DNA of 64,000 nucleotides, from NCBI GenBank assembly GCA_036005845.1, contig DASYQD010000124.1, positions 116,669 to 180,668 of the forward strand, written 5' to 3'. The DNA is from DASYQD01 sp036005845. GTDB taxonomy: Bacteria > Acidobacteriota > Thermoanaerobaculia > Multivoradales > JAIOJS01. This document shows positions 51,386 through 60,858 of the stretch, piece by piece (position 1 is the first letter of the stretch; every line of letters starts with the position of its first letter). Under the pieces are notes generated by a model. The model saw only the letters and a program-made list of their open reading frames with translations. It did no database searches and had not been told where the DNA came from. Made by a program: the position numbers and the translations under genes.

Positions 51386-53992
51386 ATGAGCCCGAGATCA
51401 CCGCGTGCGCCGAGCGTCGAACCGCCAATGGCCACCGAGCTGCGGGCGGAGGTCGAGTCGGCCCTCGCCCGCCGGCTCGTCCAGGACCCGCCGGTGGCCG
51501 AAGGCACGCACCTGCTGGTGGCGGCGCTGATGGTGGCCTTCCTGATCCGCGACCTGCCGACCGGATGGTTGGTTTCGTGGGGCCTCGCCGTCGCCGCGGC
51601 GGCCGTCACGCGCGGCTGGGACCGGCTGCGGATGCGGCGCCGGCTGCCGGCTTCGAGCATCGTCCGCCGGCGGGTGAGGCTGAGCGTGACATTGCTCGGC
51701 CTCACCTGGGGCCTGGGCGTCGCCGTCAGCGTGCCGCGACTGCCGCTGGCCGAGGCCGGGCTGCTGATGGTGGTGGTCGCCGGCCTGGCGTCGGCGGCGA
51801 CGGTCACCATGATGGCCGACCGCCGCGCTTTCCAGCTCTACGCCGCCGCCCTGCTGCTGCCGCTCGCCGCCGGCATGGCCTGGCGTGCGCACGCGCTCGG
51901 CTGGGAGATCGACAGCCTCGCGGCGGTCATCCTGGTCTTCGTCTTCGCCGCCTTCTCCGCCCACCTCCACGTCCGCACCCATGCCGGCGTCGTCGCCCAC
52001 GAGGTGCTGTTCGTCGAGCGCCTGCGCGCGCATCAGGAGCTGCGCGATGCCGAGCGCCACTACCGCGAGCTGGTCGAGTCGGTGTCGGACCTGGTCTGGC
52101 GCGGCGACGTCGAAGGGCGCTGGTCGTACGTCAGCCCCGCCTGCGAGCGCATTTACGGCCTCACCGCCGGCGAGCTGGTCGGCCGCAGCTTCACCGAGCG
52201 GGTGCACCCTGACTATCTGGCGCAGGACTACGCGGCCTTCCTGCGGCTGAGGGCCGGCGGGGAGCTGATCGACCACGAGACCGTGCACCTGGCCGCCGAC
52301 GGCACGCCGCGCCACCTCAGCTTCTCGATCCGTCCGCTGCGCGGCGGCGACGGCGCCGTGATCGGCACCTACGGCATCGCCCGCGACGTCACCGAGCGGG
52401 CGCAGGTGGCGAGGGCGCTGCGCGAGGCGCGCGACGCGGCCGAGCGCGCGGCCCGCGCCCGCTCCGAGTTCCTCGCCAACATGAGCCACGAGATCCGCAC
52501 GCCGATGAACGCCGTGCTCGGCATGACCGAGCTGCTGCTCGACGGCGAGCTCGACACCGACCAGCGGCGGTCGCTGGAGCTGGTGCGCTCCTCCGGCGAG
52601 TCGCTGCTGGCGCTGCTCAACGACGTGCTCGACTTCTCGAAGCTCGAGGCCGAGCAGGTGAAGCTGGAGACCGTCGCCTTCGACCTGCGGCAGCTCCTCG
52701 AGTCGGTGGCGGCGCTCTTCGGCGCCACGGCGGGGGAGCGCGGCGTGGGGCTGGTGTCGGCGATCGGCGAGGCGGTGCCGCGCTTCGTCCTCGGCGATCC
52801 CACGCGGCTGCGGCAGGTGCTCTCCAACCTGCTCGCCAACGCCGTCAAGTTCACCGACCGCGGTGCCGTCGTGCTCGCCGCGGATACGGCGTCGGCGGAC
52901 GGCACGAGCGCCACCATCAGGATGGCGGTCCGCGACACCGGCATCGGCATCGCCGCCGAGCAGCTCGAGCGGATCTTCGGCGCCTTCAGCCAGGCCGACG
53001 CCTCGACGACCCGCCGCTACGGCGGCACCGGCCTCGGTCTCGCCATCGCGCAGCGGCTGGTCCGCCGCATGGGAGGCGAGCTCGAGGTGACGAGCGCGCC
53101 TGGCGTCGGCAGCGAGTTCGCGTTCGTGCTGACGGTGCCGCTGGCGCCTTCTGCGGCCGTCGCCACGGCCGAGCCGGGGCCCATCCAGCGGGCGCGTCGC
53201 TCTCTGCGCGTGCTGTTGGCGGAGGACAACCCGGTCAACCAGCAGGTGGCGGTGGCGATGTTGCGCAAGCGCGGCCACCTCGTCGAGGTGGCGCGCGACG
53301 GCCGAGAGGCGGTGGCCGTGGTGAGACGCGGCGGCGTCGACGTCGTGCTGATGGACGTCCACATGCCCGTCATGGACGGCTTCGAAGCGACCGCCGCGAT
53401 TCGCGCTCTTGCCGCTCCTCCAGAAGGCGACCGGCTCCCCATCGTCGCCTGCACTGCCAACGCGCTGGCCGGCGAGCGCGAGCGCTGCCTGGCGCACGGC
53501 ATGGACGGCTACCTCGCCAAGCCCTTCCGGGCGCACGAGCTGTTCGCGGCCGTCGAGGCGTTCGCGGCGGAGTCGGAGGCGCGCGCCGGCGCGCCGATCA
53601 CCTTTCCAGCCGCACCGCCGGCTGCGAACGAGGAGCCGGGCGTCGACCTCGACGCCTTCCGGCTCTGGCTGCGCGGCGCGGAGATCGAGGATGCCGCCGA
53701 TGCGATCCTCGACTCGTTCGTCGCCGAGGCGGCCGAGCGCGTGCGGGCCGTGCTCGCCGCCCTCGACGCCGGCGACGCGCGGGAGGCGGCGCTCGCCGCG
53801 CACGCGCTCAAGGCGGCGGCGGGCAACGTTCGTGCGCGCCGGCTGGCGACCCTGCTCGCCGATCTCGATACGGCCGGCCGCGCCGGCGATCTCGCGCGGG
53901 CGCGCGCGTTGGGAGAGCAACTGGGGCCGCGCATGGCGGAGGTAGTGACCGCGATCGAGGACTCGCGCGGCACCGCCCTGGCGGTGGCGTAA
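51386..53992 (+). CDS. Hybrid sensor histidine kinase (TM-PAS-HisKA-HATPase-REC-Hpt)
   Basis: 868 residues. An N-terminal membrane sensor of about five to six helices (residues 42-195), PAS (about 225-335), HisKA with phospho-His368 in NMSHEIRTPMN, HATPase with DTGIGI and GGTGLGLAI, a receiver with Asp657 in VLMDVHMPVMDG, and a C-terminal Hpt domain with His806 in AAHALKAAAGN. The phosphorelay is complete within one chain except for the output regulator, and none is encoded nearby. The signal is unknown. A later ATG at 51428 is an alternative start. Confidence 0.92.
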   Translation: MSPRSPRAPSVEPPMATELRAEVESALARRLVQDPPVAEGTHLLVAALMVAFLIRDLPTGWLVSWGLAVAAAAVTRGWDRLRMRRRLPASSIVRRRVRLSVTLLGLTWGLGVAVSVPRLPLAEAGLLMVVVAGLASAATVTMMADRRAFQLYAAALLLPLAAGMAWRAHALGWEIDSLAAVILVFVFAAFSAHLHVRTHAGVVAHEVLFVERLRAHQELRDAERHYRELVESVSDLVWRGDVEGRWSYVSPACERIYGLTAGELVGRSFTERVHPDYLAQDYAAFLRLRAGGELIDHETVHLAADGTPRHLSFSIRPLRGGDGAVIGTYGIARDVTERAQVARALREARDAAERAARARSEFLANMSHEIRTPMNAVLGMTELLLDGELDTDQRRSLELVRSSGESLLALLNDVLDFSKLEAEQVKLETVAFDLRQLLESVAALFGATAGERGVGLVSAIGEAVPRFVLGDPTRLRQVLSNLLANAVKFTDRGAVVLAADTASADGTSATIRMAVRDTGIGIAAEQLERIFGAFSQADASTTRRYGGTGLGLAIAQRLVRRMGGELEVTSAPGVGSEFAFVLTVPLAPSAAVATAEPGPIQRARRSLRVLLAEDNPVNQQVAVAMLRKRGHLVEVARDGREAVAVVRRGGVDVVLMDVHMPVMDGFEATAAIRALAAPPEGDRLPIVACTANALAGERERCLAHGMDGYLAKPFRAHELFAAVEAFAAESEARAGAPITFPAAPPAANEEPGVDLDAFRLWLRGAEIEDAADAILDSFVAEAAERVRAVLAALDAGDAREAALAAHALKAAAGNVRARRLATLLADLDTAGRAGDLARARALGEQLGPRMAEVVTAIEDSRGTALAVA

Positions 53993-53997
53993 GAGCT

Positions 53998-54028
53998 CGC
54001 GCCCGTGCGGGCGCGTGGCGAGCGCCAC
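53998..54028. terminator. Paired hairpins between convergent genes
   Basis: CGCGCCC-GTGC-GGGCGCG (53998-54015) is immediately followed by GTGGC-GAGC-GCCAC (54015-54028). They fill the 37-base gap between the stops of the histidine kinase and the CPBP protease. No U-tracts are present on either strand. Confidence 0.4.
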
Positions 54029-54029
54029 C

Positions 54030-54806
54030 CTAGAGCGCGTGCTTCACCAGTTGCCAGCCGACGGCCATCAGCGCGCCGTCGACGAGCAGGTGCGACAGCC
54101 ACGGTGCGAGCAGCGAGCGGTGGCGGTGGAAGAGCCATCCCCACCACGCGCCGCCCACGCCGACCAGCAAGGTGAGCACCGTCGTCGTGAGCCGATGCCC
54201 GCTGCCGAGGAAGCTGTCGACGACGATCCAATGGTGGGCGGCAAAGGCGAGGCTGGCGAGCGGCAGCGCCGCCGCGAACGGCAGCCGCAGCTCGAGCTGA
54301 CCAAGCAGGAACCAGCGCCAGTAGTACTCCTCGAACAGCGAGTGCGCGACGCTGAGCGCGAGAGCCAGCAACAGGAAGCGCGTCGGCGTGGCGGCGCCGA
54401 AGTCGCCGAGCAGCCGGTGGATGCGCGCCGCCGCCTCGTCGAGCGGCAGCCAGGCCGGCAGCGGTCCGGCGAAAGCGAGCAGCACCGCGGCGCCGAGCGC
54501 GCCGCCGGAGACCAGTCCGAGCCATGCCGCGCCGGGGCGCGCGGACCATGCGGGCCGCCGCTCCATGCGAAGCGCCCACCAGCCGACGAGCGGCAGCGCG
54601 CCCTGCGCGACCTTGCTTGCCGCGTAGAGCACCCGCATCCACGGCGTGTGCGCCCACACCACGAAGTAGAGCCAGGCGGCGAAGGTGGGCAGCAGCGCCG
54701 CGACGACCAACAACGACAGCCGCGCGATCCGCTTCTGGGCCCCGCTCTCCCCGGCGAGGGGAGAGAGGGGTTGGGGAGAGTGGGGTGGCAGACCCACCTC
54801 GATCAA
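54030..54806 (-). CDS. CPBP-family intramembrane metalloprotease
   Basis: 258 residues, about six to eight TM helices. The CPBP (Abi) motifs are EEYYWRWFL (about residues 155-163, EExxxR), AHHWIVV (His pair, about 194-200) and SHLLVDGA (third ligand, about 238-245). Relatives cleave prenylated proteins or act in bacteriocin immunity and membrane stress; the substrate is unknown. The TTG start overlaps the upstream TGA (TTGA). Its first 20 residues (PHSPQPLSPLAGESG) are encoded by a palindromic intergenic-type repeat. Confidence 0.8.
   Translation of the reverse strand: MIEVGLPPHSPQPLSPLAGESGAQKRIARLSLLVVAALLPTFAAWLYFVVWAHTPWMRVLYAASKVAQGALPLVGWWALRMERRPAWSARPGAAWLGLVSGGALGAAVLLAFAGPLPAWLPLDEAAARIHRLLGDFGAATPTRFLLLALALSVAHSLFEEYYWRWFLLGQLELRLPFAAALPLASLAFAAHHWIVVDSFLGSGHRLTTTVLTLLVGVGGAWWGWLFHRHRSLLAPWLSHLLVDGALMAVGWQLVKHAL
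54745..54765. repeat. REP-like palindrome inside the CPBP N-terminal coding region
   Basis: CTCTCCCC-GGCGA-GGGGAGAG is a perfect 8-bp stem with a 5-nt loop, and the following bases continue as GAGGGGTTGGGGAGAG. The class of sequence (CTCTCCCC..GGGGAGAG with TTGGGG) is a familiar dispersed repeat in bacterial genomes. No second copy was noticed in this window. Confidence 0.6.
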
Positions 54807-56698
54807 AACATGTCGACGCGGAGCCGGCGCGGGCTGCCGTCGCGCAGGACGTCCATTTCGACGTAGTCGCGCTCGCCGGTCAGGTTGCGCAGATAGCGCA
54901 GCAGCTGCTGCGGTCCTTCGACCGGGTTGCCGTCGATGCCGAGCACCACGTCGCCCTTGCGCAACCCCGCCTTTGCCGCCGGGCTGTCGCTCATCACCGA
55001 CTCCACCATGGCGCCCTTGATGCCGAGATAGGTGAAGTCGGCGTCGGAGAAGTGGACGCCGACGTACTTCGGCTGCCGGCGCGGCCGCCCGCTGTCGGGC
55101 TTGCTCGACGTGGCCGACGAGGTGCCCACCTTGCCCGCGAGCTGCGCCACCAGAACCTGGTCGAGGTTGCTCTGCGCCTGGGCGAAACCGGGACGCAGAG
55201 TCAGCGCCTGCCGAAACTCGGCTTCGGCGCCGGCCAGATCGTTGAGCGCGAACAGCACGGTGCCGAGGTTGTTGTGGATCTCCGGCCGCGCCGCGTCGAG
55301 CGTCGCCGCGCGCTGCAGACTGTCGCGGGCGCCGGCAAGATCCTTCTGCAGCTTCTGCGCGAGGCCGAGGTAGGTCCAGGCATCGACGTCGTCGGGCCGC
55401 CAGCCGATCGCCTGCCGGGCTGCCGCGATGGCGCCGGCGCCGTCGCCCTGGTCGAAGCGCACCAGCGCGAGGTAGACGGCGGCGCGCGCCGCGAGCCCCT
55501 GCTTGTTATCGGCGTCGAGCGCCAGCACGCGCTGCAGCGACGTTCCCGCGCCGGCGCGGTCGCCCGCTCCGCGCTGCGCCAGGCCGTAGTTCAGCCAGGC
55601 CAGCGCGTCGGCGTTGGCGCCCGCGGTCACCGGCGTCAACAGCGTCACCGCGTCGTTCCAGCGCTGCGCGTTCATCAGCAGCTGCGCCAGGTTGTTGGCG
55701 AGCTGCGCGTTGTCGGGCGCGATCTCGAGCCCTTTGCGGAAGGCACGCTCGGCGCCGGCGGCGTCGCCCGCCTTGCCCAGCGTGAGCCCGAGGTTGTTCC
55801 AGGTGCGCGAGCTCGCGGGGTCGAGGGCCGCGGCCTGCTCCAGGTAGCGCTTGGCGTCCTCGAGGAAGTCCTTCTCGTAGTAGAGCAGGCCCAACGTGGC
55901 GAGCGCCGGCGAGCGCACTTCGACCGGCACCGTACCCGGCTTGCCGGCCTCGACGGCGAGCAGCCGTTCGAAGTTGGTGATCGCCTGGTCGCGATGGGCC
56001 GTCTTCATCTCGACGAGACCGAGGTTGAAGAGGCCGAACGGGTCGTCGGGCTGGAGCGCCAGCGCCTGCACCAGCGTGGCGCGCGCGCGCGTCATGTCCT
56101 CGGCGGCGATCTCGCGCAGGCTGCGCTGCACCAGCTCGTTGGCACGCTGATGCCGCTCGGCGAGGGCGCGATCGCGCGCCTTGACGAAGATGTCGACGAA
56201 CTCCTGGCTGTAGTTCTGCGGTTGGAAGGGGTAGTCGGGGAGATCGACTAGCCCCTGCCGCAGCAGGTCGTACGCCACATCGGCTTGGCCGAGCTGGTGC
56301 TCGAGCCACGCCGCGGCGACGAGCAGCCGCAGCCGCTCCTGCGGCGCCGAGGTGGCGACGGCGAGCTGGCGATAGATGGCCGCGGCGCCCTCGAGGTCGC
56401 CGGCCGCATACTTCTCCTCGGCCTGCTGCTCGAGGGTTGGTCCCGCGGCGGGCGGTGGCGTGGCGACCGGCGGCGCGATCGGCGTCGGGCTCAGGTCCTC
56501 GCCCTGCACGGGCGCCGGGGACGGCGACGCGAAGGGCTGTGGGTCCGACTGTGCGCGCAGCCCCGCGGCGAAGGGCCCCGCGACGAGGAGCACGGCGGCG
56601 AGCGCGGTACTCCGGGCGATTCCGACGACCCTCAGGGCGATTCCGACGGCACAGAGCGGCCCGGCGCCGCCGCGGCGCGCGCGGTGGTCGCTTCGCAT
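54803..56698 (-). CDS. Exported TPR repeat protein with C-terminal PDZ domain
   Basis: 631 residues. An N-terminal hydrophobic signal or anchor (about residues 26-48, TALAAVLLVAGPFAAGLRAQ) is followed by a Pro-rich linker, then ten or more TPRs (for example RAFRKGLEIAPDNAQLANNLAQ and AEAEFRQALTLRPGFAQAQSNL, each about one repeat) and a PDZ near residues 545-630 (AAKAGLRKGDVVLGIDGNPV). It is likely a periplasmic scaffold. It lies between the kinase (16 bases upstream) and the CPBP protease, which it overlaps. Confidence 0.82.
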   Translation of the reverse strand: MRSDHRARRGGAGPLCAVGIALRVVGIARSTALAAVLLVAGPFAAGLRAQSDPQPFASPSPAPVQGEDLSPTPIAPPVATPPPAAGPTLEQQAEEKYAAGDLEGAAAIYRQLAVATSAPQERLRLLVAAAWLEHQLGQADVAYDLLRQGLVDLPDYPFQPQNYSQEFVDIFVKARDRALAERHQRANELVQRSLREIAAEDMTRARATLVQALALQPDDPFGLFNLGLVEMKTAHRDQAITNFERLLAVEAGKPGTVPVEVRSPALATLGLLYYEKDFLEDAKRYLEQAAALDPASSRTWNNLGLTLGKAGDAAGAERAFRKGLEIAPDNAQLANNLAQLLMNAQRWNDAVTLLTPVTAGANADALAWLNYGLAQRGAGDRAGAGTSLQRVLALDADNKQGLAARAAVYLALVRFDQGDGAGAIAAARQAIGWRPDDVDAWTYLGLAQKLQKDLAGARDSLQRAATLDAARPEIHNNLGTVLFALNDLAGAEAEFRQALTLRPGFAQAQSNLDQVLVAQLAGKVGTSSATSSKPDSGRPRRQPKYVGVHFSDADFTYLGIKGAMVESVMSDSPAAKAGLRKGDVVLGIDGNPVEGPQQLLRYLRNLTGERDYVEMDVLRDGSPRRLRVDMF

Positions 56699-56714
56699 GG
56701 CGCGAGCGATGGTA

Positions 56715-58475
56715 TCAGGGGGCCGGCAGCTCGCCGACGACCTGTGTCACCTTGCCGGACGCGAGGTCGAAGGTGAGCACCAGCCTCGTGCCAGCGCGCA
56801 ACTCCACCTGCTGGTCGATGGCCGCGGCGCCCGCGCCACTGGGCTCGATGCGGAGCTGGTGCGAGCCGGGCTTCGCCGGCTTGCGCACGATCGGGTTGCC
56901 GAGGTCGGCGCCGTCGAGCACGACGCGCCCCATCGGCGTCCCCACCTTCTGCTGCACCTGGATGAGCCCGCCGCGCTCGAGCGGCACCGCCAGCCGCGTC
57001 GTCTCGCCTTCGTCGACGCGCACGCTGCTCTGCGCGCGGTCGGAATAGGCGCCCGAGTACTCGAAGCTCACCTTGGTGTTGCTGCCGGGCGAGACGGCGA
57101 AGCGCTGCTCGTGGTCGAGGCGGCGGCGTTGCTTGCCCACCGTCACCCACACGTCGCGGCTCCACGCCGCCGGCACGACGAGATACGACGGCCGCGGCGT
57201 CGCCGTGGGAGTCGGCGTCGGCGCCGCGGTGGGCAGGGGAGTCGGCGTCGGCGCCGGTGGCGCGAGCGTCGCGCGCGGCTCGGCGGACACGGAGATGCCG
57301 CCGCTCTCGCCGCGCGCGTTCGTGGCGACCTCCGCTTGCGGCTTCGCCGGCTGTCGCCCGCGCTGCACGAGCCACCAGCCGAGCGCGGCGAGCACGAGGA
57401 CGCCGGCGACGGCCCCCACCCAGGTGCCCCACGGGAAGCCGCGGCTCTTCATCGCCTGCGTCGAGCTGATCGAGTGCGGCGTGCGGCGGGGGTCGACGCC
57501 GGTGCCTTCGAGATCGAGGTCGCCGAGCCCCGTCCCCCCCGTGGCGATGGTGGCGGTGCGTGCGCCGTCCGCCGGCTTGCGGGCGGCGGCTGCGGCGAAG
57601 GCGCGCGTCTCGGCGATCTCGGCCCGCGAGTCGGCCGCCAGCGCGCCCATGCCACCCAGCGCCGCCGCGCGCCGCGCCTGGATGGCGCGGTCGAGGTCGC
57701 GCAGCAGCTCGGTGCAGGTGGGGTAGCGGCGCTCGGGCTTCTTCTCCAGGCAGCGGTCGACGACGGCGACGACCTCCGCCGGCACGCCGGGCGCCGCGTC
57801 GCGCAGCGGCGGCTGCGGCTCGTTGAGGATCTGGTAGAGCACCGTCGAGATGTGCTGGCCGCTGAACGGCCGCGAATACGACAGCAGCTCCCAGGCCGTC
57901 ACTCCCCACGAGAACATGTCGGTGGCAGGCCCGATCGTCTCGCCGCGGATCTGCTCCGGGGCCAGGTAGGCGGCGGTGCCCAGCGTCATGCCGGTCTGCG
58001 TCAGGCCGGTGTCCTGGTTGGTCAGCTTGGCGATGCCGAAGTCCATGATCTTCGCCGTGCCGTCTTCGAGGATGCGCACGTTGGCCGGCTTGATGTCGCG
58101 GTGCACGACGCCCTTGCTGTGCGCGTACTCGAGGCCGCGCGCCACCTGGATGAGGTAGAGCAGCTTCTCGGCGAGCGGGATGTCGTCCTTGCGCTTGATC
58201 TTGCGGTCGAGGTCCTCGCCCGAGAGGTACTCCTGCACCAGGTAGGGCACGCCGTCCTGCAGGCCGAAGTCGTAGACGGTGACGATGTGCCGGTGCTGCA
58301 GGTTGCCGGCGATCTGCGCCTCGTGGAAGAAGCGGTTGCGGACCTCCTGCTCCTCCGAGCTGCAGCTCTTGATGGCGACGAAACGGCGGATGTGCGGGTC
58401 GAAGCCCTTGAAGATGGTGCCGAAGCCGCCTTCGCCGATCTTCTCGACGACCTCGTACTTTCCGATATTCCTCAT
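56715..58475 (-). CDS. PknB-like serine/threonine protein kinase
   Basis: 586 residues. The kinase domain has the Gly-loop IGEGGFGTIFKG (13-24), Lys36, HRDIKPAN (125-132, catalytic Asp127), DFGIAK (145-150) and YLAPEQ in the activation segment. A single TM helix (about 350-370) separates it from a roughly 200-residue extracytoplasmic part rich in Thr/Pro and beta strands, with a PEGA-like GRVVLDGADLG segment. It could sense envelope state and signal to FHA proteins such as the one at 30093. It is divergent from thrC. Confidence 0.92.
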   Translation of the reverse strand: MRNIGKYEVVEKIGEGGFGTIFKGFDPHIRRFVAIKSCSSEEQEVRNRFFHEAQIAGNLQHRHIVTVYDFGLQDGVPYLVQEYLSGEDLDRKIKRKDDIPLAEKLLYLIQVARGLEYAHSKGVVHRDIKPANVRILEDGTAKIMDFGIAKLTNQDTGLTQTGMTLGTAAYLAPEQIRGETIGPATDMFSWGVTAWELLSYSRPFSGQHISTVLYQILNEPQPPLRDAAPGVPAEVVAVVDRCLEKKPERRYPTCTELLRDLDRAIQARRAAALGGMGALAADSRAEIAETRAFAAAAARKPADGARTATIATGGTGLGDLDLEGTGVDPRRTPHSISSTQAMKSRGFPWGTWVGAVAGVLVLAALGWWLVQRGRQPAKPQAEVATNARGESGGISVSAEPRATLAPPAPTPTPLPTAAPTPTPTATPRPSYLVVPAAWSRDVWVTVGKQRRRLDHEQRFAVSPGSNTKVSFEYSGAYSDRAQSSVRVDEGETTRLAVPLERGGLIQVQQKVGTPMGRVVLDGADLGNPIVRKPAKPGSHQLRIEPSGAGAAAIDQQVELRAGTRLVLTFDLASGKVTQVVGELPAP

Positions 58476-58589
58476 GTATCGGATGGGTTGCGCATGGGCG
58501 GGGGAGCGGGCGGAATGTTAACACGGTCACAGCGGCCGAACGTCCGCGCAAACCGCTGCAGGAACGCGCTATCCTTGCCTTTGGTCGGC

Positions 58590-59777
58590 ATGACGGAAGC
58601 CCTCGCTTCTCCGGCCGTCGCAGCGGCCGCGCCGCGATGGGCCACCCACTTGGAGTGCTCGCGGACCGGCGTCACGGCGCCGCTCGACGAGCCGGCCTCG
58701 TTGTCGCCGGCGGGAGCGCCGTGGCTGGTGCGCTACGACCTCGCCGGCCGCGACGGCGCGGCGTGGAAGCGGGCGCTGCAGACGCGCGACCGCGGCCTCT
58801 GGCGCTACCGCGAGCTGCTGCCGGTCGTCGATTTCCAGAACCGCGTCGACCTCGGCGAGGGCGGCACGCCGCTGGTGCCGCTGCGGCGGCTGGCGCCGCG
58901 CGGCGTCGAGGCGCTGATCAAGGACGAGGCGGGCAATCCGACGGGCTCGTTCAAGGCGCGCGGCATGGCGCTGGCGATCACTCGCGCCCGCGAGCTCGAC
59001 ATCCCCGGCGTCGAGCTGGCGAGCGCCGGCAACGCGGCGCTGGCGGCCTGCGCCTACGCCGCCGCGGCGGGGATGCGGGCACGCGTCGCGATGCCGCCCG
59101 ACACGCCGGGCGCCATCGCGGCGCGCTGCCGGTCGCTCGGCGCCGAGGTGCTGCTCGTCGGCGCCACGCTCGTCGAATCGCGCGCCGCGCTGTTGCAGAA
59201 GCCGGCGGGACTCTTCGACCTTTCGACGTTCCGCGAGCCCTACCGCGTCGAAGGCAAGAAGACGATGGGCCTCGAGATCGCCGAGCAGCTCGATTGGGAG
59301 CTGCCGGAGTGGATCCTCTATCCCACCGGCGGCGGCACCGGCATCGTCGGCATGATCGCCGCCTTCGAGCAGCTCCAGGAGCTCGGCCTCGTCGGTCCGC
59401 GCCTGCCGCGCCTCGTCGTCGTGCAGGCGGAAGGTTGCGCGCCGATCGCGCGCGCGCTCGAGCGCGGCGGCGACGCCGAGCCGTGGGAGGACCCGCAGAC
59501 GCGAGCCTGGGGCCTGCGCGTGCCGCGCGCGCTGGCGGCGCCGCTGATCCTCGCCGCGGTGCGCAAGAGCGGCGGCTGCGGCGTCACCGTGAGCGAAGAC
59601 GAGATGACCGACGCCACCTCACGCCTCGCCCGCGCCGAAGGCATGGAGGTCGGCCCCGAAGGCGCCGCCGCCTTCGTCGCGCTCGAGAAGCTGGCCGCCC
59701 GCGGCGCGTTGCGCGAGGGGGAGCGGGTGGTCGTCTTCCAGACCGGCAGCCCGTGGAATTACCTGGAACATGCCTGA
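58590..59777 (+). CDS. thrC: Threonine synthase
   Basis: 395 residues, PLP fold type II. It converts O-phosphohomoserine to threonine. The PLP lysine is in NPTGSFKARGM (about residues 115-125), with ASAGNAALA and the phosphate loop PTGGGTGIVGM. The N-terminal CSRTGVTAPLDEP resembles the zinc-like knuckle of long threonine synthases but with only one Cys. TATCCT stands 14 nt before the ATG. The last 8 bases overlap the next gene. Confidence 0.9.
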   Translation: MTEALASPAVAAAAPRWATHLECSRTGVTAPLDEPASLSPAGAPWLVRYDLAGRDGAAWKRALQTRDRGLWRYRELLPVVDFQNRVDLGEGGTPLVPLRRLAPRGVEALIKDEAGNPTGSFKARGMALAITRARELDIPGVELASAGNAALAACAYAAAAGMRARVAMPPDTPGAIAARCRSLGAEVLLVGATLVESRAALLQKPAGLFDLSTFREPYRVEGKKTMGLEIAEQLDWELPEWILYPTGGGTGIVGMIAAFEQLQELGLVGPRLPRLVVVQAEGCAPIARALERGGDAEPWEDPQTRAWGLRVPRALAAPLILAAVRKSGGCGVTVSEDEMTDATSRLARAEGMEVGPEGAAAFVALEKLAARGALREGERVVVFQTGSPWNYLEHA

Positions 59778-60858
59778 TTTCCTCGACCTCCAAGACCGCA
59801 AGCGGCTGCTCAAGGACTTCCTCGACGAGCTTCTGCACAGCGGCGGCATCAGCGCCGGCGTCGGCCTCGTCGGCACCACCACCGACGTTGCCGCGGTGGA
59901 AGCGGTCGGCCGCGCGGTGGAGGAGCCCGCGACCGTCGCCACCCAGGGCACGCTCTTCGACCTCGCCTCGCTCACCAAGCCCGTGGTCGCCACGCTGGCG
60001 CTGGTGCTGGACGAGTGCGGCCTGCTGCCGCTCGACCTCGCGATCGGCGAGATCTACCGCCGGTCTCACGAGCGCCTCAAGAAGCGCCGCCTCGGCCAGC
60101 TCCTGCGCCACCGTTCCGGCCTGGCGCCGTGGACGCCGCTCTACGAGCGCTGCGAGTCGCGCTCCGACGCGCTCGACGTGCTGCTCTCGGGCGAGGCGCT
60201 GTCAGCCGACGGCGAGACCTACAGCGACCTCGGCTACATCCTCTGGGGCTTCGCCGTCGAAGACGCGCTCGGCGCGCCGCTGTCGCAGCTGCTCAAAGAG
60301 AAGCTCTTCGTGGCGCTCGAGATCCACAACATGCTGCCCTCGCCGGGCCCGCGGCCGGAGGTGGCGCAGTGCCGCCTCTCCAACGACAAAGAGGTGGAGC
60401 TGGCGCGCGACCAGGGCTACCAGATCGCGCCGGTGCGGCAGATCCCGCAGGGCACGGTGCAGGACGGCAACGCGCGGTTCCTCGGCGGGATGGCGGGCAA
60501 CGCCGGCCTCTTCGGCACCGCCAGCTCGCTCTGGAAGCTGAGCCGCGAGTGGCTCGCTCCGGGGCGCGTGCTGAAGAAGCGCGAGGTGCGCGACGCCCTC
60601 GGCTACGGCGAGCGCTACGCCCTCGGCTGGTGGTGGCGGCGGATGCGCGGCCACGCCGGCCCGGCGCTGTCGGAGCGCGCCTTCGGCATGGTCGGCTTCA
60701 CCGGCGGCAGCTGTTGGAGCGATCCGCAGCGCGGCCTGGTCGCCGTGCTGCTGACCCACCGCCGCAGCCCCACCTTCGACCTGGCGCCCTGGCGGCGCCG
60801 CTTCCACCGGCTGGCCGTGGACGTCGTGGCGGAGATGCCGCGCGCCCTCGCCAGCTAA
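59770..60858 (+). CDS. Serine hydrolase of the beta-lactamase/class C PBP family
   Basis: 362 residues. The SxxK motif is SLTK (67-70), the Tyr motif YSD (151-153) and a KTG-like GFTGGS near 310. There is no signal peptide, so it acts in the cytosol, more like an esterase or D-amino-acid peptidase than a beta-lactamase. The ATG overlaps thrC by 8 bases (ATGCCTGA). The 3' end was partly duplicated (60846-60877). Confidence 0.85.
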   Translation: MPDFLDLQDRKRLLKDFLDELLHSGGISAGVGLVGTTTDVAAVEAVGRAVEEPATVATQGTLFDLASLTKPVVATLALVLDECGLLPLDLAIGEIYRRSHERLKKRRLGQLLRHRSGLAPWTPLYERCESRSDALDVLLSGEALSADGETYSDLGYILWGFAVEDALGAPLSQLLKEKLFVALEIHNMLPSPGPRPEVAQCRLSNDKEVELARDQGYQIAPVRQIPQGTVQDGNARFLGGMAGNAGLFGTASSLWKLSREWLAPGRVLKKREVRDALGYGERYALGWWWRRMRGHAGPALSERAFGMVGFTGGSCWSDPQRGLVAVLLTHRRSPTFDLAPWRRRFHRLAVDVVAEMPRALAS

